From assembly GCA_033837965.1 (NCBI GenBank), contig JAJLLM010000151.1, positions 1 through 12,471 of the forward strand: 12,471 nt of DNA, in the 5' to 3' direction. The notes under the pieces were generated by a model, which made no database searches, had not been told where the DNA came from, and saw only the letters and a program-made list of their open reading frames with translations. The DNA comes from Pseudazoarcus pumilus_A (GTDB lineage: Bacteria; Pseudomonadota; Gammaproteobacteria; Burkholderiales; Rhodocyclaceae). This document shows, one piece after another, positions 8,101 through 12,471 of the stretch (position 1 is its first letter; each line of letters opens with the position of its first letter). The translations under genes were made by a program, and so were the position numbers.

Positions 8101-9192
8101 CTCAAGCTGCCGCTGGAATCCTTCCGCCCGGAGAACCTGCAGGCCCACGCTTCGATGAACTTCCGCGTCATCGATGAGCATGGCCGCGTGCTGGGGCAGT
8201 CCCGCAACCTGGCGGAGCTGCGCGCGCGCTTCGGGCGCGAGGTGGCCGAGCGCTTCCGCAAGGCGCAGGTCGAGGTGGAGTTGCCAGTGGAGTCAGCGCC
8301 GAAGGCGCGGCCGGCGGCGGGCGCGGCGGTGTCGGGTGGGCCGTCGGGCCTGACGACATGGAGCTTCGGCGAACTGCCGGAACTGCTGGAAGTGCGCGTG
8401 GCCGGGCGCGACGTGATCGGTTTCCCGGCCTTGCATGACGACGGCGAGAGCGTATCGCTGCGTCCTTTCGATACGCCCGAAGAGGCCGCGCGTGTGCATC
8501 GCAGGGGGTTGGCGCGGCTGTTCGCGCTCAACCTCAAGGATCAGGTGCGCGCCATCGAGCGCCTGCCGGGGCTGCGCGAGCTGGCGCTGGCCTTCATGCC
8601 CTTCGGCAGCGAAGCCGAGTTGAAGGCGCAACTGGTGGCCGCGACCATTGAACGCGTCTGTCTGCTCGATCCGTTGCCGCAGGATGCGGATGCCTTCGCC
8701 GCACGCTGCGGTGAAGCCAAACCGCGCATGAGTCTGGTGGCGCAAGAGTTCATGCGCCTGGTGCAGCAGGTGCTGGCGGAGCGGGCAGTGTTGGAGAAGC
8801 GGCTGGCCGCGCTCAAGGGCGCAGCCGAAGTCGTCGAGGATATCCGCGCGCAGGCGGACGCCCTGTTGGGCAAGGGCTTCCTGCTTGCCTACCCGTGGGA
8901 ACGGCTGGCGCATTTCCCGCGCTATCTGAAAGCGGCCGTGCTGCGCATCGACAAGCTGCGCGCCAACCCGGTGCGCGACGCGCAGCTCATGGCCGAGTGG
9001 CGGGGGCTGGCGCAGCCCTTCGAGCGTGAGCGGCTGACGCGCCTGCGTGCCGGCGTGGTCGAGCCCGCCCTGGAGGAATTCCGCTGGCTGCTGGAAGAGC
9101 TGCGCGTGGGCCTGTTTGCGCAGGAGCTGAAGACGCCGATGCCGGTCAGCGTGAAGCGCCTGCAGAAGATCTGGGACGCCCGGCCGCGCTGA
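5191..9192 (+). CDS. hrpA: ATP-dependent RNA helicase HrpA (DEAH box)
   Basis: Large DEAH-box RNA helicase, 1333 residues against about 1300 in E. coli. In its family it acts on RNA in the cytoplasm, and recent work ties it to rescue of stalled or collided ribosomes. A charged N-terminal segment (1-75) precedes the first RecA lobe, which carries motif I GETGSGKTT (99-107), TQPRR (127-131), DEAH (196-199) and SAT (228-230). The second lobe contains ATNVAETSLTVPG, and motif VI is QRAGRCGR (399-406). HA2 and OB-type parts follow to about 700. The long HrpA-only C-terminal region (DUF3418 type) runs to the end, where LLEELRVGLFAQELKTPMPV is typical. An Ala/Pro/Gly linker (1034-1053) interrupts it. 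The length separates it from HrpB (about 800). The GTG start at 5191 gives a sensible N-terminus; a TTG at 5200 is the next option. No ribosome-binding site is seen. Confidence 0.96.
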   Translation: MNALSSGVETPRDLAFADCLSADRPRLRGLVRRLQREKGERRGKLQADIDALVERSRAALAERTAKLPRPDYPPELPVTQKRDAIADAIRDHQVVIVCGETGSGKTTQLPKICLELGRGASGLIGHTQPRRIAARATATRIAQELKSELGEAVGYKIRFTDRLKPTSYIKLMTDGILLAETQGDPSLAAYDTLIIDEAHERSLNIDFLLGYLRTLLPRRPDLKVIVTSATLDAERFANHFALDGKPAPVIEVSGRLYPIEMRYRPVEQDARNKGRDLPEAIADAVDEAQRIGPGDVLVFLPGEREIREAAEALRKAPHAAAMEILPLFARQSAQEQARVFSGGRGRRVVLATNVAETSLTVPGIRYVVDTGLARVKRYSYRNKVEQLQVEAIAQSAAKQRAGRCGRVMDGVCIRLYDEEDFNARPAHTDPEILRSSLAGVILRMKSLRLGEVEDFPFIDAPQSRMIADGYQLLAELGAVTDDDARELTTTGEELARLPLDPRIGRMILAARDRGCLAEMLVIASALSVQDPRERPQESPGTADQAHARFRGGEQDQRSEFLWFRNAWKAWDEVVRHESGSRQKAWCKQHFLSHLRMREWRDVHTQLATLCAEHGWKENQLPAGYEAIHKALLAGLLGNIGLRAEDASGPAAGSYLGPRGVRFWPHPGSALAKKAGKWAMCAELVETSRLFGRCIARIEPEWVEEVGAHLIKRQVSEPHWSKSAGAVRAWERGTLHGLTLYSQRGVGYRDIDPVLCRELLIRDGLVAGEIAEGVARGMAFLQHNLRLVAEIERLEHKSRRPDVLVDEALIEAFYDDRIPADVVDLASLEKWRKSAEKAEPKRLHLTRDQLMRHEAAGITTERFPAQFEVLGQKLKLTYLHEPGASDDGVTLTVPLAMLNQIPAARCEWLVPGLLEEKVLALLKTVPQKHRHRLQPLAESAAAFVAAVEDGEFERDEPLLRALQTFVEERVSLKLPLESFRPENLQAHASMNFRVIDEHGRVLGQSRNLAELRARFGREVAERFRKAQVEVELPVESAPKARPAAGAAVSGGPSGLTTWSFGELPELLEVRVAGRDVIGFPALHDDGESVSLRPFDTPEEAARVHRRGLARLFALNLKDQVRAIERLPGLRELALAFMPFGSEAELKAQLVAATIERVCLLDPLPQDADAFAARCGEAKPRMSLVAQEFMRLVQQVLAERAVLEKRLAALKGAAEVVEDIRAQADALLGKGFLLAYPWERLAHFPRYLKAAVLRIDKLRANPVRDAQLMAEWRGLAQPFERERLTRLRAGVVEPALEEFRWLLEELRVGLFAQELKTPMPVSVKRLQKIWDARPR

Positions 9193-9211
9193 GTGTGCCG
9201 CGCTCCAAGTC

Positions 9212-9240
9212 TTTCATTTCGCGCGAAATCATGTTATGTT
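9212..9240 (+). promoter_or_regulatory. Candidate promoter of the rpsF operon with internal palindrome
   Basis: TTTCAT (9212-9217), a 17-bp spacer and TATGTT (9235-9240) form a plausible sigma-70 promoter about 69 bases before the rpsF ATG. The spacer region holds a perfect 14-bp palindrome, ATTTCGCGCGAAAT (9216-9229). No other promoter-like element stands out between hrpA and rpsF. The hexamers are weak matches, so this is tentative. Confidence 0.4.
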
Positions 9241-9297
9241 CGCGTGCTTTCCCTTGCTCCACCGGTCTTCGCATGCCGGGGGGCTGTCCTAAACCAC

Positions 9298-9303
9298 AAG
9301 GAG
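9298..9303 (+). promoter_or_regulatory. Ribosome-binding site of rpsF
   Basis: AAGGAG, five bases before the ATG at 9309, decides the S6 start against a longer in-frame reading from 9195 that would add 38 residues foreign to the family. Confidence 0.85.
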
Positions 9304-9308
9304 TACGC

Positions 9309-9692
9309 ATGCGACACTACGAAATCGTGTTCATCGTCCACCCGGACCAGTCCGAACAGGTCCCGGCGATGATCGAGCGCTACCAATCGCTCGTGACCGG
9401 CAGCGGCGGTCAGATCCACCGTCTGGAAGACTGGGGCCGTCGTCAGATGGCTTACCCGATCCAGAAAATGCACAAGGCCCACTATGTTCTGATGAACATC
9501 GAGTGCGGCAACGAAGCGCTGGCCGAACTCGAGCACGCCTTCAAGTTCAACGACGCCGTGCTGCGTCACCTCGTCATCCAGTGCAAGGGTCCGGTTACCG
9601 TGGCTTCGCCGATGATGAAGGAAGAGAAGGCGCGTTCGCTGACTCCGGTCGCCACCGAAGGTGACGACGACAGCGCTGGCGACGAGGCCTGA
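9309..9692 (+). CDS. rpsF: 30S ribosomal protein bS6
   Basis: Small-subunit protein that binds the central domain of 16S rRNA together with bS18, encoded two genes downstream. The product is 127 residues and begins MRHYEIVFIVHPDQSEQVP, the S6 signature. It continues with the conserved LEDWGRRQMAYPIQK (39-53), HYVLMNIEC (58-66) and NDAVLRHLVI (80-89). The C-terminal tail after about 100 is acidic (EGDDDSAGDEA), as in other proteobacterial S6 proteins. In E. coli such a tail is a RimK glutamylation substrate; here it ends in Ala, not Glu. It is the first gene of an operon with priB, rpsR and rplI. In other bacteria the S6:S18 complex represses its own mRNA, and I could not identify such a site here. 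Confidence 0.97.
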   Translation: MRHYEIVFIVHPDQSEQVPAMIERYQSLVTGSGGQIHRLEDWGRRQMAYPIQKMHKAHYVLMNIECGNEALAELEHAFKFNDAVLRHLVIQCKGPVTVASPMMKEEKARSLTPVATEGDDDSAGDEA

Positions 9693-9702
9693 GCAGCACG
9701 AA

Positions 9703-10059
9703 GTGACGGATACGGGGCTGAACCGGCTCTGCCTTGAAGCGGAACTGGTTGAGCTGCAGCCGATTCGCCATACCCCGGCCGGGATTCCGGTGAGTGGATG
9801 CGGTCTGAAGCACACGTCGAAGCAGGTTGAGGCCGGAGTGCCTCGCGAAATTTCGATGGAGCTGCAGGCAGTGGCGATCGGCGAGCTGGCCAAGGTGTTG
9901 GCAGCGGCAAGCCCCGGGATGTCAATGCGGGTGAGCGGATTCCTCGCAGCGCGAAGTCAGCGAAGCCGGGGTCTGGTGCTTCACCTCGACAAGATCGAAT
10001 TTCTGGAAGGAACGAAAAATGGCTTTCAAGTCGAAGTCCAAGTTCAAGAAAAAAGATGA
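9703..10059 (+). CDS. priB: Primosomal replication protein N (PriB), C-terminally extended
   Basis: Single-stranded-DNA-binding OB-fold protein that bridges PriA and DnaT during replication restart. The product is 118 residues from the GTG at 9703, ten bases after rpsF. It begins MTDTGLNRLCLEAELVELQP. The family segment RHTPAGIPVSGCGLKH (22-37) resembles the RYTPAGIPVLDIILKH of Neisseria PriB. Later marks are VSGFLAARSQRS (77-88) and LVLHLDKIEFLEG (91-103), where related proteins usually end. Here the frame continues for about 15 more residues (TKNGFQVEVQVQEKR) and stops inside rpsR, overlapping it by 41 nt. An in-frame GTG at 9661 inside rpsF would add 14 unconserved residues and is not preferred. 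The position between rpsF and rpsR supports the identification. It may be translated at a modest level, since its start is GTG with only a weak GAGCA-type ribosome-binding site. Confidence 0.88.
   Translation: MTDTGLNRLCLEAELVELQPIRHTPAGIPVSGCGLKHTSKQVEAGVPREISMELQAVAIGELAKVLAAASPGMSMRVSGFLAARSQRSRGLVLHLDKIEFLEGTKNGFQVEVQVQEKR
10005..10012 (+). promoter_or_regulatory. Ribosome-binding site of rpsR inside priB
   Basis: GGAAGGAA lies within the priB codons for Leu-Glu-Gly. Its AAGGA core ends seven bases before the rpsR ATG at 10019. Ribosomes finishing priB run through this site and past the rpsR start, so the two initiations may affect each other. Confidence 0.8.
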
Positions 10060-10294
10060 TCGCCGTGGCGGCGGTCTGTTCAAGCGTCGCAAGTTCTGCC
10101 GCTTCACGGCCGAGAAGATCGAAGAGATCGACTACAAGGATGTCGATCTGCTGAAGGACTTCATCACCGAAACCGGCAAGATCATGCCGGCGCGTATCAC
10201 CGGCACCAAGGCCGGCTACCAGCGCCAACTGTCGGCCGCCATCAAGCGCGCCCGCTTCCTGGCCCTGCTGCCCTACACCGATCTGCATCAGTAA
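10019..10294 (+). CDS. rpsR: 30S ribosomal protein bS18
   Basis: Small-subunit protein that forms a heterodimer with bS6 on the platform of the 30S subunit. The product is 91 residues. A basic N-terminus (MAFKSKSKFKKKDDRRGGGL) leads to the family core KRRKFCRFTAEKIEEIDYKD (22-41), followed by the ITGTKAGYQRQLSAAIKRAR (60-79) RNA-binding helix segment and ALLPYTDLH near the end. It has the single-Cys CRF form of the N-terminal segment rather than a zinc-binding set of cysteines. The first 41 bases overlap the end of priB in another frame, so the same DNA encodes the Lys-rich S18 N-terminus and the PriB tail. Its stop TAA is part of the rplI ribosome-binding site. Confidence 0.97.
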   Translation: MAFKSKSKFKKKDDRRGGGLFKRRKFCRFTAEKIEEIDYKDVDLLKDFITETGKIMPARITGTKAGYQRQLSAAIKRARFLALLPYTDLHQ

Positions 10295-10306
10295 GGAGAA
10301 CCGGAC

Positions 10307-10759
10307 ATGCAAATCATTCTCCTCGAGAAGGTCGTGAACCTCGGTAGCCTCGGCGATATCGTCAAGGTCAAGGACGGCTACGCCCGCAACTTCCTGATCC
10401 CGCAAGGCAAGGCCAAGCGCGCGACCGAAGCCAACAAGGCCGAGTTCGAAGCCCGCCGCGCCGAGCTCGAGCGCGTGCAGGCCGAGAAGCTGGCTGCTGC
10501 TCAGGCAGTGGCTGCCAAGATGGAAGGCCTGATGCTCCAGATCGTCCGTAAGGCCGGTATGGACGGCCGCCTGTTCGGTTCGGTCGGCAACGCCGACATC
10601 GCCGAAGCGCTGCAGACCCAGGGTTTCGACGTCGACCGCAGCGCCATCCGTCTGCCGGAAGGTCCGCTCAAGCAGGTCGGCGATGTGCAGGTGGATGTTT
10701 CCCTGCACTCCGACGTGCTGGCTCCGATCACCGTGTCGGTGCTGGGCGACCAGCAGTAA
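10307..10759 (+). CDS. rplI: 50S ribosomal protein bL9
   Basis: Large-subunit protein with an N-terminal rRNA-binding domain at the base of the L1 stalk, a long connecting helix and a C-terminal domain; it helps limit frameshifting and ribosome stacking. The product is 150 residues, normal length. It starts MQIILLEKVVNLGSLGDIV and has the L9 signature around GDIVKVKDGYARNFLIPQGK (16-35). A charged Ala-rich helix (about 41-74) follows. The C-terminal domain carries MDGRLFGSVGNADIAEAL (84-101). A TAAGGAG site (10292-10298) that begins with the rpsR stop codon gives good spacing to the ATG. It is the last gene of the operon, 24 bases before an intrinsic terminator. Confidence 0.98.
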   Translation: MQIILLEKVVNLGSLGDIVKVKDGYARNFLIPQGKAKRATEANKAEFEARRAELERVQAEKLAAAQAVAAKMEGLMLQIVRKAGMDGRLFGSVGNADIAEALQTQGFDVDRSAIRLPEGPLKQVGDVQVDVSLHSDVLAPITVSVLGDQQ

Positions 10760-10783
10760 GAAGCTTCGCCGCAAGGCGATTGC

Positions 10784-10816
10784 AACGGGGCTGCTGCGGC
10801 AGCCCCGTTTCTTTTT
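10784..10816 (+). terminator. Rho-independent terminator of the rpsF-rplI operon
   Basis: An 11-bp perfect stem, AACGGGGCTGC (10784-10794) with GCAGCCCCGTT (10799-10809), closes a TGCG tetraloop and is followed by TCTTTTT (10810-10816). A smaller CGCC-GCAA-GGCG hairpin lies just before it at 10767-10778. This separates the ribosomal unit from dnaB. Confidence 0.94.
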
Positions 10817-10854
10817 GTGGCGGCGGAAATCAAGTTTGCCCATCCCATCCGGGC

Positions 10855-10860
10855 TAGAAT
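10855..10860 (+). promoter_or_regulatory. Candidate -10 box for dnaB
   Basis: TAGAAT followed by CGAC lies 31 bases before the dnaB ATG and just after the upstream terminator, where an independent promoter is needed. The -35 is ambiguous: AGTTTG at 10833 gives a 16-bp spacer, and TTGCCC at 10836 is too close. The predicted leader of about 25 nt has no Shine-Dalgarno. Confidence 0.5.
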
Positions 10861-10891
10861 CGACCTCCGTCTTTTCGCTCGGCACTGCACG

Positions 10892-12280
10892 ATGGCCCTG
10901 TCTCCCGCTGATTACTCCGAAGACCCGCAGATCGCATCGATCCGGCTTCCGCCGCACTCGATCGAGGCCGAGCAGGCGCTGATCGGCGGCATCCTGCTCG
11001 ACAACACGGCGTGGGAGCGCATCGCTGATCTGGTGTCGGCGGCCGACTTCTATCGCGACGATCATCGCCGCATCTACGCGCACATCGCCAAGCTGGTCGA
11101 TCTGGGCAAGCCGGCCGACGTCGTGACGGTGTTCGAGTCGCTGGAAAAATCCAACGAGGCAGAGCAGGCGGGTGGGCTTGCCTACATTGCCGAGATCGCC
11201 AACAGTACGCCTTCGGCAGCCAACATCCGGCGTTACGCGGAGATCGTTCGAGAGCGCTCCATCCTGCGCAAGATGGTTGCCGTCGGCGATCAGATTGCCG
11301 CGAGCGCGCTCAATCCCTCCGGGCGCGACGCCAAGTCGCTCCTCGACGAGGCGGAGTCCAAGGTGTTCGAGATCGCCGAGGCCGGCGCGCGCGATACCAG
11401 CGGCTTTGTCTCCATCCAGCCCTTGTTGCAGAAGGTCGCCGACCGGGTGCAGGAGTTATACGACCGGGACAATCCGAATGACGTTACCGGCGTGCCCACG
11501 GGGTTGGCGGATCTCGACGAGAAGACTTCGGGGCTGCACCCTTCGGACATGATCATCGTGGCCGGCCGGCCGGCCATGGGCAAGACCACGCTGGCGCTCA
11601 ACATCGCCGAGCATGTGGCGGTCGACTGCAAGCTGCCGGTGGCGATTTTCTCGATGGAGATGCCGGGGACGCAGCTTGCGACGCGTTTCATCTCGTCCAT
11701 CGGGCGTATCGACCAGACCAAGCTGCGCACCGGCAGGCTCACCGACGACGACTGGCAGCGCCTTACTTCTGCGATGGGGCGTCTGTACGACGCGCCGATC
11801 TTCATCGACGAAACGCCGGGCCTCAACCCGATCGACCTGCGCGCGCGCTGCCGCCGCCTGGCGCGCCAGTGCGGCACCCTCGGTCTGATCGTGATCGACT
11901 ACCTGCAACTGATGACCGGGGTGCGCGACAGCGACAACCGTGCCTCCGAGTTGTCGGACATCTCGCGTTCGGTGAAATCACTCGCCAAAGAGCTCAATGT
12001 CCCGATCATTGCCCTGTCCCAGCTCAACCGAAGCCTCGAGCAGCGCCCCAACAAGCGCCCGGTGATGTCCGATCTGCGTGAATCCGGTGCCATCGAGCAG
12101 GACGCGGACATCATCATGTTCATCTACCGGGACGAGGTGTACAACCCGGATTCCCCCGACAAGGGGTCGGCCGAGCTCATCATCGGCAAGCACCGGAACG
12201 GGCCGACCGGCATGGTGCGACTGACTTTCCGGGGTGAGTGCACGCGCTTTGAAAATTTCGCATCCGGCGTAAGTTACTGA
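10892..12280 (+). CDS. dnaB: Replicative DNA helicase DnaB
   Basis: Hexameric 5'-3' helicase that unwinds the chromosome fork and recruits primase. The product is 462 residues against 471 in E. coli. The N-terminal domain (about 16-120) opens with RLPPHSIEAEQALIGGILLD (18-37). A linker leads to the RecA-type domain from about 195, with TGVPTGLADLDEKTSGLHP (199-217). Walker A is GRPAMGKTT (225-233), Walker B is LIVIDYLQLM (332-341), and ALSQLNRSLEQRPNKRP (374-390) and SDLRESGAIEQDADIIMFIY (393-412) follow. No intein interrupts the usual insertion sites. The start is the ATG at 10892, which gives the family N-terminus. The frame is open from a GTG at 10817, but that reaches back into the terminator T-run and precedes the -10. 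It has its own promoter, and no terminator is seen after it. Confidence 0.97.
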   Translation: MALSPADYSEDPQIASIRLPPHSIEAEQALIGGILLDNTAWERIADLVSAADFYRDDHRRIYAHIAKLVDLGKPADVVTVFESLEKSNEAEQAGGLAYIAEIANSTPSAANIRRYAEIVRERSILRKMVAVGDQIAASALNPSGRDAKSLLDEAESKVFEIAEAGARDTSGFVSIQPLLQKVADRVQELYDRDNPNDVTGVPTGLADLDEKTSGLHPSDMIIVAGRPAMGKTTLALNIAEHVAVDCKLPVAIFSMEMPGTQLATRFISSIGRIDQTKLRTGRLTDDDWQRLTSAMGRLYDAPIFIDETPGLNPIDLRARCRRLARQCGTLGLIVIDYLQLMTGVRDSDNRASELSDISRSVKSLAKELNVPIIALSQLNRSLEQRPNKRPVMSDLRESGAIEQDADIIMFIYRDEVYNPDSPDKGSAELIIGKHRNGPTGMVRLTFRGECTRFENFASGVSY

Positions 12281-12339
12281 TCCGTATCGGCCCTGGAGAT
12301 GCCGCTCGGGTGGTGTGCGAAAAAGTCTTCCGAAGGTGC

Positions 12340-12367
12340 TTGACGCCTTTGTTCTGGTCTATATACT
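12340..12367 (+). promoter_or_regulatory. Strong stable-RNA-type promoter (P1)
   Basis: TTGACG (12340-12345), a 16-bp spacer and TATACT (12362-12367) form the best sigma-70 promoter in the window. It has the marks of rRNA/tRNA promoters: a short 16-bp spacer, a G/C-rich discriminator (GCGCCCC, 12368-12374), and an A-tract (12320-12324) upstream where an UP element would sit. No ORF with coding character follows it. The transcribed leader carries GAGTTGAG twice (12390-12397 and 12415-12422). The gene it serves lies beyond the right edge. Confidence 0.75.
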
Positions 12368-12454
12368 GCGCCCCTCTTCGCTGCTGGCTGAGTTGAGTTT
12401 GTTGGGTTTGCGGCGAGTTGAGGGGGTGTTTCGGCGGTTTAGGATTTTTCGCTG

Positions 12455-12471
12455 AGGTGCTTGACGAGGCG
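12455..12471 (+). promoter_or_regulatory. Second -35 region (possible P2), cut by the window edge
   Basis: AGGTGCTTGACG (12455-12466) repeats exactly the 12 bases around the first -35 box (12334-12345), 121 bp downstream. Its TTGACG (12461-12466) would be the -35 of a second promoter, whose -10 would fall outside the window. The spacing is similar to that of tandem P1/P2 promoters of rRNA operons in E. coli. Confidence 0.5.

Noticed and set aside
6802..8181. 459-codon minus-strand ORF inside hrpA
   Set aside because: It is antisense to conserved HrpA sequence, with no domain, ribosome-binding site or promoter.
10817..10891. Longer dnaB start at the GTG at 10817
   Set aside because: It begins immediately after the terminator T-run, precedes the likely -10 box and adds 25 residues not seen in the family.
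9566..11083. 505-codon minus-strand ORF across rpsF to dnaB
   Set aside because: It runs antisense through four conserved genes and a terminator, so it cannot be a real gene.
11520..12130. Intein or insertion in dnaB
   Set aside because: The Walker A, Walker B and downstream motifs follow each other at normal spacing and the total length is normal, so nothing is inserted.

Overview
The window looks like ordinary chromosomal backbone from a high-GC betaproteobacterium, most likely near Thauera/Azoarcus (Rhodocyclales). This rests on the strongly G/C-biased third codon positions, the rpsF-priB-rpsR-rplI gene order (priB at this place is a beta/gammaproteobacterial trait), a long HrpA helicase, and the general character of the proteins. 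The order-level placement is inference. I see no mobile element, CRISPR array, prophage gene or tRNA.

Left part (1-2632): the 5' two thirds of glnS run off the left edge on the minus strand. Divergent from it is a two-gene plus-strand unit, an MscS-type mechanosensitive channel and a CrcB/Fluc fluoride channel. The two genes overlap by four bases and are probably translationally coupled.

Middle (2613-5190): a minus-strand pair, a family-6 (hypoxanthine/uracil-type) DNA glycosylase followed by an HI0933/PP_4765-type flavoprotein, also overlaps by four bases. Its 3' end crosses the 3' end of crcB by 20 bp. Divergent from the pair is a single Yip1-domain membrane protein with a strong ribosome-binding site and a large hairpin just after its stop.

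Right part (5191-12280): hrpA, a DEAH-box RNA helicase linked in its family to ribosome rescue, is followed by the ribosomal protein unit rpsF-priB-rpsR-rplI. That unit ends in a textbook intrinsic terminator. dnaB follows from its own promoter. Translation genes (glnS, hrpA, S6, S18, L9) and replication genes (priB, dnaB) are thus interleaved. PriB reads 41 nt into rpsR in another frame, giving it a C-terminal tail that I do not expect from the family.

Right edge (12281-12471): after dnaB there is no coding signal. There is a strong promoter (TTGACG, 16-bp spacer, TATACT, GC-rich start region) of the stable-RNA type. A perfect 12-bp copy of its -35 region lies 121 bp further on, which suggests tandem promoters of an rRNA or tRNA operon just outside the window. 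I did not find a convincing undescribed system. The best leads are the priB extension, the tandem stable-RNA promoters, the palindrome in the rpsF promoter and the glycosylase-flavoprotein pair.
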